Shown here: one piece after another, positions 36,331 through 45,418 of the stretch
Position numbering within the stretch: position 1 is the stretch's first letter
Layout of the letters: each line of letters opens with the position of its first letter
From: Mycetocola zhujimingii
GTDB taxonomy: Bacteria > Actinomycetota > Actinomycetes > Actinomycetales > Microbacteriaceae
Reading direction: 5' to 3'
DNA: 64,000 nucleotides
Assembly (NCBI RefSeq): GCF_003065425.1
Contig: NZ_CP026949.1
Location: 930,001 to 994,000 of the forward strand
Translations under genes and position numbers: made by a program
Notes under the pieces: model-generated
The model's input: only the letters and a program-made list of their open reading frames with translations
Told to the model about the DNA's origin: nothing
Databases searched by the model: none

Positions 36331-39162
36331 GTGGCTGGAAAACCACGCGTACACGAGATCGCATCTGAACTCGGTGTCGACAGCAAGGTAGCCCTTGCGA
36401 AACTGAAGGAACTGGGCGAATTCGTCAAGTCGCCCTCATCAACTATTGAACCCCCGGTTGCACGGAAGCTTCGTGCTGCCCTCGAAGCGGATGGCGCAAA
36501 GCCTTCTGCTCCTGACGCGGCAAAAGCACCGGCGACCTCGGCAAAGCCGGGATCACGCCCGACTCCTGGTTCGGCCAGGAAGCCAGCGGCCGCCGCAGCG
36601 GAGCCCACCGCTCCCGCCGCAGCGGAACCCACAGCGCCCGTCGCCGCAGAGCCCTCCGCTCCCGCCGCGAAGACGGAAGCACCAGCAGCACCGGCCGCTG
36701 ATGCAGCACCGGCAGCATCCGAAACGCCGTCGCCCGCTGCTCCGGCAGCCGCAGAAGCGTCAACAGACGCCGCTGCACCCGCGACCGGCTCCGCTGACAA
36801 GCCAGCAGCACCGGGCGGTCCTCGTCCCGGCGCGCCTCGCCCGGGCAACAACCCGTTCGCGAGCGCACAGGGCATGGGTCAGCGTCCCGCAACGCCTCGC
36901 CCGGGCAACAACCCGTTCGCGAGCGCACAGGGCATGGGCCAGCGCCCCGCTCCGACCCCGAGCAACATTCCTCGCCCGCAGGCACCCCGACCCGGTTCGC
37001 CGCGTCCGGGCGCTCCGCGTCCCGGCGCTGCAGGTCAGCGTCCCGGCGGCGGCGGATTCCAGCGCCCAGGTGGCGCAGGTCGCCCCGCTGGCGGCGGATT
37101 CCAGCGTCCAGGTGCTCCGGCTGCTGGTGGATTCCAGCGTCCGGGTGGTGCCCCAGGTACTCCCGGCTCGAACTTCGGCCCCAACCGCCCCGCAGGCGGC
37201 GGCGGTCGCGGCCGTGGCCCAGGCGGAGGAACCGCCGGTGCGTTCGGTCGTGGTGGCGGCAAGAGCAAGTCACGCAAGTCGAAGCGCGCCAAGAGGCAGG
37301 AATTCGAGCTCAGGGAAGCCCCGTCGCTTGGTGGCGTGAGTGTTCCCCGCGGTGACGGAACGACAATCGTCCGTCTGCGCCGCGGAGCCTCCATTTCGGA
37401 CTTCGCCGACAAGATCGACGCCAGCCCCGGAAACCTCGTCACCGTGCTGTTCCACCTCGGTGAGATGGCAACGGCTACCGAGTCCCTCGACGAGGCGACT
37501 TTCGGCATCCTCGGTGAAGAGCTCGGCTACCGGATCCTCATTGTTTCGCCCGAGGAAGAGGACCGCGAGCTTCTCGAAGGCTTCTCGATCGACCTCGATC
37601 AGGAACTCGAAGACGAAACGGACGAGGACCTCGAGGTTCGCCCGCCCGTCGTCACGGTCATGGGTCACGTCGACCACGGTAAGACCCGACTGCTCGACGC
37701 CATCCGTAACGCCAATGTCGTTGCGGGAGAAGCCGGCGGCATCACGCAGCACATCGGTGCGTACCAGGTCGTCGCTGAGCACGAGGGCGTCGAACGCCCG
37801 ATCACCTTCATCGACACACCGGGCCACGAGGCGTTCACCGCCATGCGTGCCCGTGGTGCGCAGGTCACCGACATCGCGATCCTCGTGGTCGCGGCTGACG
37901 ACGGCATCATGCCCCAGACGATTGAGGCACTCAACCACGCACAGGCAGCTAACGTGCCGATCGTGGTCGCGGTGAACAAGATCGACAAGGAAGACGCCAA
38001 CCCGCAGAAGGTGCGCCAGCAGCTCACCGAATACGGACTCGTCGCCGAAGAATACGGTGGAGACGTCATGTTCGTCGACGTGTCAGCGCGCAACAACATC
38101 AACATCAAGGAACTCCTTGACGCTGTGCTGTTGACCGCAGACGCCGGCCTCGACATGCGCGCCAACCCGAACAAGGACGCCCGTGGTGTCGCGATCGAAG
38201 CGAAGCTCGACAAGGGACGCGGTGCTGTTGCGACAGTGCTCATCCAGTCGGGAACGCTCAAGGTCGGAGACCCCATCGTCGCCGGTACCGCTTACGGCCG
38301 TGTCCGTGCGATGGCAGACGAAAACGGCGACGCCGTCGAGTTCGCTACTCCGTCACGTCCGGTCCAGGTTCAGGGTCTGTCTTCGGTGCCTCGCGCCGGT
38401 GACACCTTCCTCGTCACCGACGATGACCGCACAGCACGTCAGATCGCTGAGAAGCGTGAAGCTGCTGAGCGCAACGCCCAGCTGGCCAAGTCCCGCAAGC
38501 GCATCAGCCTTGAGGACTTCACCCGTGCACTCGAAGAGGGCAAGGTCGAATCGCTCAACCTCATCATCAAGGGTGACGTCTCCGGTGCTGTTGAAGCACT
38601 CGAAGAGTCGCTGCTCAAGATCGAGATCGACGACAGCGTCCAGCTGCGCATCATTCACCGCGGTGTCGGTGCGATCACGGAGTCGGACGTCAACCTGGCG
38701 ACCATCGACAACGCGATCATCATCGGCTTCAACGTTCGCCCCGACCCGAAGGCTCGGGAACGTGCCGCTCGCGAGGGTGTCGACATCCGGTTCTACTCGG
38801 TCATCTACAACGCGATCGACGATGTTGAGGCAAGCCTCACCGGCATGCTCAAGCCCGAGTACGAAGAAGTCCAGTCCGGTGTCGCCGAGATCCGCGAGGT
38901 GTTCCGCTCCTCCAAGTTCGGCAACATCGCCGGTGTCATCGTTCGCTCGGGAACCATCACGAGGAACGCAAAGGCCCGCGTCATCCGCGACGGCGTTGTG
39001 CTCGGCGACAACCTCGCCATCGAGTCGCTGCGTCGGTTCAAGGACGACGTCACCGAGGTTCGGACGGACTTCGAGGCTGGAATCGGCCTCGGCAAGTTCA
39101 ACGACATCCAGATCGGTGACGAGATCGAAACGACAGAGATGAAAGAGAAGCCGCGCGTCTAG
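36331..39162 (+). CDS. infB: translation initiation factor IF-2
   Basis: 943 residues. It contains an IF2_N helix bundle (1-55), a long Ala/Pro then Gly/Arg/Pro-rich linker (about 60-320, with a duplicated 20-residue unit), a second IF2_N region, the GTPase domain ([12 protein letters not shown] near residue 446, [15 protein letters not shown] near 496, NKIDKEDA near 549) and C-terminal domains that bind initiator tRNA. The GTG at 36331 has GGAG four bases upstream; the in-frame GTG at 36310 lies inside a hairpin and lacks a ribosome site. rbfA follows 104 bp downstream after a hairpin. Confidence 0.97.
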   Translation: MAGKPRVHEIASELGVDSKVALAKLKELGEFVKSPSSTIEPPVARKLRAALEADGAKPSAPDAAKAPATSAKPGSRPTPGSARKPAAAAAEPTAPAAAEPTAPVAAEPSAPAAKTEAPAAPAADAAPAASETPSPAAPAAAEASTDAAAPATGSADKPAAPGGPRPGAPRPGNNPFASAQGMGQRPATPRPGNNPFASAQGMGQRPAPTPSNIPRPQAPRPGSPRPGAPRPGAAGQRPGGGGFQRPGGAGRPAGGGFQRPGAPAAGGFQRPGGAPGTPGSNFGPNRPAGGGGRGRGPGGGTAGAFGRGGGKSKSRKSKRAKRQEFELREAPSLGGVSVPRGDGTTIVRLRRGASISDFADKIDASPGNLVTVLFHLGEMATATESLDEATFGILGEELGYRILIVSPEEEDRELLEGFSIDLDQELEDETDEDLEVRPPVVTVMGHVDHGKTRLLDAIRNANVVAGEAGGITQHIGAYQVVAEHEGVERPITFIDTPGHEAFTAMRARGAQVTDIAILVVAADDGIMPQTIEALNHAQAANVPIVVAVNKIDKEDANPQKVRQQLTEYGLVAEEYGGDVMFVDVSARNNINIKELLDAVLLTADAGLDMRANPNKDARGVAIEAKLDKGRGAVATVLIQSGTLKVGDPIVAGTAYGRVRAMADENGDAVEFATPSRPVQVQGLSSVPRAGDTFLVTDDDRTARQIAEKREAAERNAQLAKSRKRISLEDFTRALEEGKVESLNLIIKGDVSGAVEALEESLLKIEIDDSVQLRIIHRGVGAITESDVNLATIDNAIIIGFNVRPDPKARERAAREGVDIRFYSVIYNAIDDVEASLTGMLKPEYEEVQSGVAEIREVFRSSKFGNIAGVIVRSGTITRNAKARVIRDGVVLGDNLAIESLRRFKDDVTEVRTDFEAGIGLGKFNDIQIGDEIETTEMKEKPRV
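36835..36954 (+). repeat. 60-bp direct repeat in infB linker
   Basis: Two 60-bp copies (36835-36894 and 36895-36954) differ at only a few positions in the first 50 bases and encode [19 protein letters not shown] twice. In-frame duplication in the disordered IF-2 linker. Confidence 0.92.
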
Positions 39163-39171
39163 GCTCCTCTG

Positions 39172-39210
39172 GACTGCGGCAGCCTCTCCGGGGGCTGCCG
39201 CAGTCATTCT
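39172..39210 (+). terminator. hairpin between infB and rbfA, terminator-like
   Basis: A 13-bp perfect stem (GACTGCGGCAGCC 39172-39184 with GGCTGCCGCAGTC 39193-39205) with an eight-base loop, followed by the short ATTCTT. The weak T-run suggests partial termination or mRNA processing that would lower rbfA relative to infB. Confidence 0.65.
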
Positions 39211-39266
39211 TAAGGTGGGACACAGGATCCACCAAACAGACGAACTGAAGGCTGAAGGAGAAGATC

Positions 39267-39704
39267 ATGGGCGAGAACCCACGAGCACGTAAACTGGCCG
39301 ACCGTATCCAGGAAGTCATCGCCAAGCGCATCGAGCGCGGAATGCGTGACCCCCGGCTCGGTTTCGTCACGATCACTGACGTTCGCGTCACCGGAGACCT
39401 CCAGCACGCGAGCGTGTTCTACACGGTCTACGGCTCGGACGAAGAGCGCGCGGACTCCGCTGCCGCTCTCGAGGCGGCCAAGGGCATGCTTCGAAGCGAA
39501 GTCGGCAAGAACATCACGGCACGGCTCACCCCGAGCCTCGAGTTCATCCACGACGCACTCCCGGAGAACGCCAAGCACCTCGACGAGCTTCTCGCCAAGG
39601 CACGCGAACGCGACTCATCGATCGAGGCGCTCAAGTCCACGGCGACATACGCCGGCGATCCCGACCCGTACGTCAAACCACGGGTTGCTGACGACGACGA
39701 ATAA
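39267..39704 (+). CDS. rbfA: ribosome-binding factor A
   Basis: 145 residues with the single KH-type domain of Rbf[36 protein letters not shown] and [14 protein letters not shown]. It helps mature the 30S subunit and 16S rRNA 5' end. AAGGAG before the ATG fixes the start. A 25-residue acidic tail follows the domain. The gene is convergent with mutY. Confidence 0.95.
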   Translation: MGENPRARKLADRIQEVIAKRIERGMRDPRLGFVTITDVRVTGDLQHASVFYTVYGSDEERADSAAALEAAKGMLRSEVGKNITARLTPSLEFIHDALPENAKHLDELLAKARERDSSIEALKSTATYAGDPDPYVKPRVADDDE

Positions 39705-39725
39705 ACCGCGTACGCAGACCTTCGT

Positions 39726-39769
39726 GAAACGGGTTGTGTGCTGCCTCAGGGCAGCACATAGCCCGTTTC
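39726..39769. terminator. hairpin between convergent rbfA and mutY
   Basis: Outer arms GAAACGGG/CCCGTTTC (39726-39733, 39762-39769) and inner arms TGTGCTGCC/GGCAGCACA (39737-39745, 39750-39758), separated by a 3-base internal loop, give 17 pairs around loop TCAG. It overlaps the last codons of mutY. There is no T-run, so factor-assisted or processing function is possible. Confidence 0.6.
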
Positions 39770-40732
39770 CGCGTTAACGGCCAGCCCGTCAGCGACGAGT
39801 CCAGCGAGTGCACGTTCACGCTGAACGGCGTCCGGCCACAGGCTGTCGATTTCAGCCCGTGTGACGGGAACGTGGGCCGCACGCAACTCAGCCATGATCA
39901 GGCCGCGAACGTGTCTGTCGCTGCCCTCGTACTTCTTCTGGACAGCCTTCCGTTTGCCCTCATACGCGGGATACCCCGCGAGACGCCACGCGCACGCATC
40001 GGCGATGGGGCACTCGCCGCACTTGGGTGCCCTTGCCGTGCATACGATCGCGCCAAGCTCCATCGCACCGGCGTTGAACACCCTCGCATCCTCGACGCTT
40101 TCCGGCAGCAGTCGGTCCATCGCGGCGAGGTCACGGGAATTCGACGGGGGAGCGGGCTCCTGATTGCCGTCGATCGCGCGCGCGATCACGCGCCTCGTGT
40201 TGGTGTCGACAACCGGATGCCTGTGGCCATACGCGAACACCGACACGGCACGTGCCGTGTAGTCGCCGACCCCAGGCAGGGCGAGGAGATCGTCGACCCC
40301 CTGCGGCACGACTCCATCGTGCCGCTCGGCGATCGTGACGGCAGCGGCGTGCAACCAGAGGGCACGGCGGGGATAACCGAGATTTGCCCACGCCCGAACG
40401 GCTTCACCGGGTGGAACGCTCGCGAGCGCCCCCGGCGTCGGCCATCGCTCGAGCCACTCGGCGAGCCGGGGGATTACCCGGGCGACAGGAGTTTGCTGCA
40501 GCATGAACTCGGACACGAGGATTCCCCACGCCGGGAACCCCGGCTCGCGCCAGGGCAGGGCGCGGCCGCTTGAGGCAAACCAGTCGATGATCCGGGCCGA
40601 CAGCAGCGGGGCCGACAGCAGCGGGGCCGACAGCAGCGGCACAGGCGGCGCCGCGGCGGGCGGCACCGGGCCAGACGATCGCGGGGCAGACGCCAGCGGC
40701 GCAGGACTCGGGGCAAGGGGAGTGTCAGACAT
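39746..40732 (-). CDS. mutY: A/G-specific adenine glycosylase
   Basis: 328 residues. The catalytic Glu is in SEFMLQQTPV (near residue 75), the helix-hairpin-helix and Asp in LPGVGDYTARA...PVVDTNTRR, and the [4Fe-4S] cluster ligands in CTARAPKCGECPIADAC. It removes adenine mispaired with 8-oxoguanine. It is shorter than E. coli MutY and seems to lack a full NUDIX-like 8-oxoG domain. The N-terminus is a Pro/Ala-rich extension of about 45 residues with a 15-bp in-frame repeat. Confidence 0.95.
   Translation of the reverse strand: MSDTPLAPSPAPLASAPRSSGPVPPAAAPPVPLLSAPLLSAPLLSARIIDWFASSGRALPWREPGFPAWGILVSEFMLQQTPVARVIPRLAEWLERWPTPGALASVPPGEAVRAWANLGYPRRALWLHAAAVTIAERHDGVVPQGVDDLLALPGVGDYTARAVSVFAYGHRHPVVDTNTRRVIARAIDGNQEPAPPSNSRDLAAMDRLLPESVEDARVFNAGAMELGAIVCTARAPKCGECPIADACAWRLAGYPAYEGKRKAVQKKYEGSDRHVRGLIMAELRAAHVPVTRAEIDSLWPDAVQRERALAGLVADGLAVNAETGYVLP
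40594..40638 (-). repeat. 15-bp tandem repeat, 3 perfect copies, in mutY
   Basis: Three perfect copies of GGGCCGACAGCAGCG (plus-strand reading; 40594-40608, 40609-40623, 40624-40638) encode a repeated five-residue LLSAP block in the N-terminal extension of MutY. Copy changes would keep the frame. Confidence 0.95.
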
Positions 40733-40776
40733 ACGTCCGTCAAGCGTATGCGGTCGGCCGGCGGTATTCTCGACTG

Positions 40777-41451
40777 ATGAGTCTTGTTTCGACGCCCAGG
40801 GTAGAGCTGTTGCGTGACCTGCGGGAAGAGATCACCCACAACTACCCCGCTGGCCGCACGATTGTGGCGGTGGACGGCATCGCAGGCTCAGGCACTGCGG
40901 CGTTCGCCGATGGCCTCGCCGATGTGTTCCGTGAAGCGGACAGAGCTGCCTTCCGCGCCTCGATCGATGACTTCCACAGGCCGAGGGAGGAGCGATACGC
41001 GCGGGGACGCAACTCCGCTGAGGGTTATTACCATGACTCGTTCGACTACTCGCTGCTTCGCCGTGTGCTCATCGAGCCGTTCCGGCTGGCGGGAGGCACG
41101 GGATTCCAGTTGGCGGGTTTCGACGAGAAACGCGACACGGGCGAAGAGCTTCGGTGGGTGACCGGACCGAAAGACGCCGTGCTCATCGTCGACGGTGTTT
41201 TCCTCCACCGGCCTGAGCTCCGCGGCCTCTGGCACTATTCCATCTGGCTCGACGTGCCGTTCTCGAAGGCGTACCGGAGGCTGGCAGAGTCCCTCGGCGC
41301 AGACCCGGATCCTCAGGCCGCGTCCAACGCGAGGTACGTCGGCGGCCAGCAGCTCTACCAGCGAGAAGCGAACCCGCGCACGAGCGCGACAGCGGTGGTC
41401 AACAATTCTGTTGAAGCCAGTCCCGTCCGGGTCTTCCTCGACAGCTGCTGA
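40777..41451 (+). CDS. uridine-kinase-like P-loop protein lacking the Walker A lysine
   Basis: 224 residues resembling the uridine kinase/phosphoribulokinase P-loop family: VAVDGIAGSGTAAFADGLA near residue 30, ASIDDFHRPR near 62, YYHDSFDYSLLRR near 84 and LIVDGVFLHR near 135. The Walker A motif should be GxxGxGK[ST], but the codon at the Lys position is ACT (Thr). Phosphotransfer may be lost or altered. TATTCT (40765-40770) lies 6 nt before the ATG, so it is probably leaderless. It stands between mutY and panE on opposite strands. Confidence 0.8.
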   Translation: MSLVSTPRVELLRDLREEITHNYPAGRTIVAVDGIAGSGTAAFADGLADVFREADRAAFRASIDDFHRPREERYARGRNSAEGYYHDSFDYSLLRRVLIEPFRLAGGTGFQLAGFDEKRDTGEELRWVTGPKDAVLIVDGVFLHRPELRGLWHYSIWLDVPFSKAYRRLAESLGADPDPQAASNARYVGGQQLYQREANPRTSATAVVNNSVEASPVRVFLDSC

Positions 41452-41457
41452 GTCCGG

Positions 41458-42519
41458 TCACCGGAGCGAACCGGCCGACGAACCGGCCGACGTGCCGGCC
41501 TCAGCGCCCGCCACAGCATCCGCCACCTGCCGCGGTGTGAAGAAAACCCCGGTCTTTTCGACCTCGTGCACGAGCGCCGTCAGTGTTTCATTGACCGGGG
41601 CGCGACGTCCGACGAGACGCGCCTGCCGAACGACGGCTCCGTTGAGGAAGTCGATCTCGGTCCGCTGGCCGCGCCGAATCGACTGCAGTGTCGAGCCGGG
41701 GTTGGGCACCGGTCCCATCCGGGAGGCGAAACGGGCGGGCAGCGCCTGCCCGAGCACGACGGGCAGCCGCGCGAAGAAGCGAAGCCTGAGGTTGCCAAGC
41801 CCCTGGATCGACCCGAAACGGATGCCGGTGGCAGCCCCGACGCGCACCGTCTCACGCATGCTCCTCGTCATGATCAAGCGAAGGGTGCGATCGGCAACGA
41901 CCTCTTGCACGCTCAAGCCGGTGATCGCCGGCAGGGCGTTGAGCTGATTGACGAGGAGCTTCGTCCACTGCGCTCCGACGAAGTTACCGATGGCCGTGAG
42001 TCGCAACGCGTCGCCGAGTTCTGCCTCGATCCGGCGTACCTCGGCGTCAGGGTCGCCGGTGCCCCTGCCGATGTACGTCGTCGCCGGGGTGGTCACCCGC
42101 ACCGACCCTGGCTCCAGATACGAGGCAGCGACGATGGACAGCGCGCCGACGCACGACGAGTCGACGAGCGATTTCGACACTGTGTCGACACCGTCGAGAC
42201 CGTTTTGCACAACGATCACCGGTGTCCCGTCGATCGCCCCGCCGTGTTCGGCGATGGCGGTGGCCGTGTCCTGGGCTTTGACGGCAAGGAAGACGAGGTC
42301 GAAGTCCCCACCGGGCGTCGGGGGAGTCTCGAGGCGCGGAACGGCCACGAGCTTTGTCGTTTGCCAGTCGCCAAATCCGCCGTTCAGGTGGATTCCGCTC
42401 GCGCTGACCGCCTCGAGCTGTGCTCCGCGAGCCACGAGGGTGACGTCGTGGCCGGCCCGGTCGAGAAGTGCCGCGAATGTGCAGCCGAGGGCTCCAGCTC
42501 CGATCACGGCAACACGCAT
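41458..42519 (-). CDS. panE: 2-dehydropantoate 2-reductase (ketopantoate reductase)
   Basis: 353 residues. The N-terminal NADPH-binding motif GAGALGCTFA (residues 7-16), VVQNGLDG near 106 and a conserved Lys in WTKLLVNQLNALPA (near 187) fit the PanE/ApbA family, which makes pantoate for coenzyme A. The C-terminal tail (about 330-353) is Ala/Gly/Ser-rich. TAGGCT (42526-42531) lies exactly 6 nt before the ATG. Paralogues with other substrates exist in this family, so the pantothenate role is probable rather than certain. Confidence 0.88.
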   Translation of the reverse strand: MRVAVIGAGALGCTFAALLDRAGHDVTLVARGAQLEAVSASGIHLNGGFGDWQTTKLVAVPRLETPPTPGGDFDLVFLAVKAQDTATAIAEHGGAIDGTPVIVVQNGLDGVDTVSKSLVDSSCVGALSIVAASYLEPGSVRVTTPATTYIGRGTGDPDAEVRRIEAELGDALRLTAIGNFVGAQWTKLLVNQLNALPAITGLSVQEVVADRTLRLIMTRSMRETVRVGAATGIRFGSIQGLGNLRLRFFARLPVVLGQALPARFASRMGPVPNPGSTLQSIRRGQRTEIDFLNGAVVRQARLVGRRAPVNETLTALVHEVEKTGVFFTPRQVADAVAGAEAGTSAGSSAGSLR

Positions 42520-42586
42520 GTTCCCAGCCTACGGTGCCGCGTGTGGGAAGATGGTCTGTCGCCCGCAAGGCACGAAAGGACCATCT

Positions 42587-43579
42587 GTGCACTCCGGCAT
42601 CCTCCTCGTCGACAAGCCCCAATCGATCACGAGCCACGACGTCGTCGCGCGCACCCGCAGGCTCGCTGGCACCCGCAGGGTCGGTCACGCGGGCACCCTC
42701 GACCCCATGGCAACGGGCCTTTTGATCCTCGGCATCAACTCATCGACCCGCCTGCTCACCTACCTCGTCGGCCAGGACAAGGAATACCTCGCGACGATCA
42801 GGCTCGGAATGTCCACAACGACGGATGACGCCGAGGGCGACACCGTCGAGCGGGCGGATCCGGATGCGGTTTCCCGCGTCACCGACGCTGCGATCGCGTC
42901 AGCGGTCGCCGACCTCACCGGAAACATCTCCCAGGTTCCGTCGAGCGTGAGCGCGATCAAGGTCGATGGCAAGCGGGCATACGCACTCGTTCGCGCCGGC
43001 GAAACCGTCGAGCTCAAGTCGCGCCCGGTCACTGTGTCACGCTTCGACGTCCTCGACCGCAGGGACGGTGACGGATTCCTCGACCTCGATGTTCGCGTGG
43101 AGTGCTCGTCAGGCACCTACATCCGCGCGCTGGCGAGGGACCTCGGCACCGCACTCGGCGTCGGCGGCCACCTCACGAGCCTCCGGCGCACCAGGATCGG
43201 GCCGTTCAGTGTCGACAATGCTCCCCGTCTCGACGAGCTCGACGTCGCATCGAGCCTCATCGGCCCGGCAGAAGCGGCTTCCGTTCTCTTTCCGCGCATC
43301 GACCTCACCGAGCAGCAGGCCATCGACCTTGGCCACGGTAAGAAAGTCCGTGCCGCCGAGCTCGCGGTGTCCGGCCCCCTCGGCTCCGATGAGCTCGCTG
43401 CCGCCGTGGCACCTGACGGACGGCTGGTCGGACTCGTGAAAATCGCGGGGGATGTCGCGAAGAGCGCCGTCAATTTCCCCGCGGATGCAGAGGCGCCCCG
43501 AAAGGATGCTCAGGCACCAGGTGAAGCGACGCCCTCCGGGCACGCTGATCCAGCAGGTGAAGAGGAACCAGGCGCATGA
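42587..43579 (+). CDS. truB: tRNA pseudouridine-55 synthase
   Basis: 330 residues. LLVDKPQSITSHDVV near residue 6 and the catalytic Asp in GHAGTLDPMATG (near 38) identify TruB, followed by RRVDGKRAYALVR-like and GTYIRALARDLG motifs. It makes pseudouridine 55 in tRNA. The C-terminal 40 residues are a Pro/Ala/Glu-rich tail. AAAGGA before GTG 42587 fixes the start; the open frame upstream to 41948 is noise over panE. The stop overlaps the next ATG (ATGA). Confidence 0.95.
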   Translation: MHSGILLVDKPQSITSHDVVARTRRLAGTRRVGHAGTLDPMATGLLILGINSSTRLLTYLVGQDKEYLATIRLGMSTTTDDAEGDTVERADPDAVSRVTDAAIASAVADLTGNISQVPSSVSAIKVDGKRAYALVRAGETVELKSRPVTVSRFDVLDRRDGDGFLDLDVRVECSSGTYIRALARDLGTALGVGGHLTSLRRTRIGPFSVDNAPRLDELDVASSLIGPAEAASVLFPRIDLTEQQAIDLGHGKKVRAAELAVSGPLGSDELAAAVAPDGRLVGLVKIAGDVAKSAVNFPADAEAPRKDAQAPGEATPSGHADPAGEEEPGA

Positions 43580-43944
43580 TCGAGTGGTTTACCTGGCTGC
43601 AGGTGGCTGTGGCCGTTGTCGCGGGCGTGCTCGCTGTCATCCTCGGTTTCGCCGGCAGGAAACCAAGCGACCTCACCCTCGGCGCACTCGCGCTCGTGGA
43701 ACTCCTGCTCATCGCGCAGCTGATTGTGGCCATCGTCGCACCGTTCACGGGCAACGAACCGGTCGGAAGCGTCCTCGAGTTCTACACCTACCTCGTTTCC
43801 GCGATTCTGCTCCCCGCAGCAGCGGGCTTCTGGGCGCTGGTCGACCGCAGCAAGTGGAGCACGGTGATCCTCGGCGTCGTCGCACTCGCGATCGCCGTGA
43901 TGGTCTACCGGATGCAGCAGATCTGGACGACACTTCCGCTCTGA
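43576..43944 (+). CDS. hypothetical four-helix membrane protein
   Basis: 122 residues with four predicted membrane helices (about 7-26, 36-55, 66-88 and 96-114) and almost no loops. Not assigned to a family. The ATG overlaps the truB stop by 4 bp, so it is translated with truB. It is one of two small membrane proteins placed between truB and ribF. Confidence 0.8.
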   Translation: MIEWFTWLQVAVAVVAGVLAVILGFAGRKPSDLTLGALALVELLLIAQLIVAIVAPFTGNEPVGSVLEFYTYLVSAILLPAAAGFWALVDRSKWSTVILGVVALAIAVMVYRMQQIWTTLPL

Positions 43945-43991
43945 GCCCGACCGGGGAGTGCCTGTCGAACGCGAATAGAATTGGCAGAGTC

Positions 43992-44456
43992 ATGACATCA
44001 CACAACGAACAAGTCTCAACCGGGACCGGGACGACAGTTGCGCCCCGCCGGAGCATCTCGGGAATCGGCCGCGTTCTCGTCGTGGTCTACGGGATCCTCG
44101 CGCTCGGGGCGACGGGCCGTTCATTCGTGCAGATCGCCGAGCGGTTCGGCGATGCGCCGCTCGCATACTCGCTGTCTGCACTCGCCGCCGTGGTGTACAT
44201 CGTTGCGACAATCGCGCTCATCCGCAGCGGATCGGGTTGGTATCGCATCGCCTGGCTGACGATCGGATTCGAGCTTCTCGGCGTCCTGACCATCGGCACT
44301 CTCAGTGTGCTCGAACCCCAGCTGTTCCCCGAGGCGACAGTGTGGTCGTACTTCGGCGCCGGATACCTCTTCATTCCGCTGGTGCTTCCTCCCCTCGGAA
44401 TGTGGTGGCTCGCGAGCCACAGGCCCGCCCGCCGCTCAACGGTTGCGGCAGCGTGA
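43992..44456 (+). CDS. hypothetical membrane protein upstream of ribF
   Basis: 154 residues. A polar N-terminus (about 25 residues) is followed by about four membrane helices (near 27-48, 60-78, 85-105 and 118-140) and a basic tail. No function is recognised. TAGAAT (43976-43981) ten bases before the ATG could be its promoter. The stop overlaps the ribF GTG by 4 bp, so the two are translationally coupled. Confidence 0.8.
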   Translation: MTSHNEQVSTGTGTTVAPRRSISGIGRVLVVVYGILALGATGRSFVQIAERFGDAPLAYSLSALAAVVYIVATIALIRSGSGWYRIAWLTIGFELLGVLTIGTLSVLEPQLFPEATVWSYFGAGYLFIPLVLPPLGMWWLASHRPARRSTVAAA

Positions 44457-45382
44457 TCACGTTCCGGCGGGTGAGCGATATCCCCGCGGGCTTCGGCCCT
44501 ACCGCCGTCACCATCGGCAAATTCGACGGTGTGCACGCGGGTCACCGCGCGGTGATCGACCGGCTGAAACAGGCAGCCCGTGAACGGGGACTCAACTCCG
44601 TCGTCGTGACGTTTGACCGGCATCCGGCCGCCCTTCTCGCCCCGGAAAAGGCACCACCGGTTCTGGTGAGCAATGACCAGAAACTCGACCTCCTCGCTGA
44701 AACCGGAATCGATGCGGCGATGCTGCTGTCGTTCGACCGGGAATTCTCGTTGCTCAGCCCCGAGGACTTCGTCACCACAGTGCTCACCACTGGCCTGAAG
44801 GCAAAGCTCGTGCTCGTCGGCAACGACTTCAGGTTCGGCCACAGGGGAGCGGGCGATGTTGCCTTGCTCCGCGAGCTGGGCGCCCGGTACGGGTTTGACG
44901 TTGAGACCATCCCTGACGTTGCTCCGAACGATGGCAGGCGCGTGTCATCCACCTGGATCCGTGAGCTACTCGCCGAAGGGCGGGTGGCTGAGGCCTCGCG
45001 GCTGCTCGGTCACGACCCTGCCGTGCGCGGAGTCGTCGTTCACGGGGCCAAGCGCGGGCGTGAACTCGGATATCCGACAGCCAATCTTTCACCGGATTCG
45101 GACGGCCTCATTCCCGCAGACGGTGTGTACGCCGGCTGGCTGCGGGTCGGCTCTCGACGTTTTCCCGCGGCAATCTCGGTGGGCAACAACCCGACGTTCG
45201 ACGGCGTGCCGCAAAAGCAGGTCGAAGCGTACGTGCTCGACGAGGACATCGACCTCTACGACCAGGTCGTCGAGGTGCAGTTTGTCGACCGCATCCGCGG
45301 CCAGGTCGCCTTCACCGGCATCGATCCGCTGATCGTGCAGATGGCAGACGACGTCGAGCGGGTCAGGCGACTACTCTCCTGA
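44453..45382 (+). CDS. ribF: bifunctional riboflavin kinase / FAD synthetase
   Basis: 309 residues. The N-terminal FAD synthetase domain has GKFDGVHAGHRAV near residue 21, TFDRHPAAL near 51, GNDFRFGHRGAG near 124 and SSTWIRELLAEG near 165. The C-terminal riboflavin kinase domain has RGRELGYPTANL near 204 and ADGVYAGW. It makes FMN and then FAD. The GTG overlaps the stop of the preceding membrane protein gene (GTGA). The end of the gene is followed by repeated CTGACGGC words (45380-45410), a possible weak hairpin, before the convergent gene. Confidence 0.96.
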   Translation: MITFRRVSDIPAGFGPTAVTIGKFDGVHAGHRAVIDRLKQAARERGLNSVVVTFDRHPAALLAPEKAPPVLVSNDQKLDLLAETGIDAAMLLSFDREFSLLSPEDFVTTVLTTGLKAKLVLVGNDFRFGHRGAGDVALLRELGARYGFDVETIPDVAPNDGRRVSSTWIRELLAEGRVAEASRLLGHDPAVRGVVVHGAKRGRELGYPTANLSPDSDGLIPADGVYAGWLRVGSRRFPAAISVGNNPTFDGVPQKQVEAYVLDEDIDLYDQVVEVQFVDRIRGQVAFTGIDPLIVQMADDVERVRRLLS

Positions 45383-45418
45383 CGGCCTGACGGCCTGACC
45401 GTCTGACGGCCTGCGAAC

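Noticed and set aside
41948-42586. N-terminal extension of TruB (long open frame)
   Set aside because: The extension overlaps panE on the other strand and has no similarity to TruB; GTG 42587 has a ribosome site and the family N-terminus.
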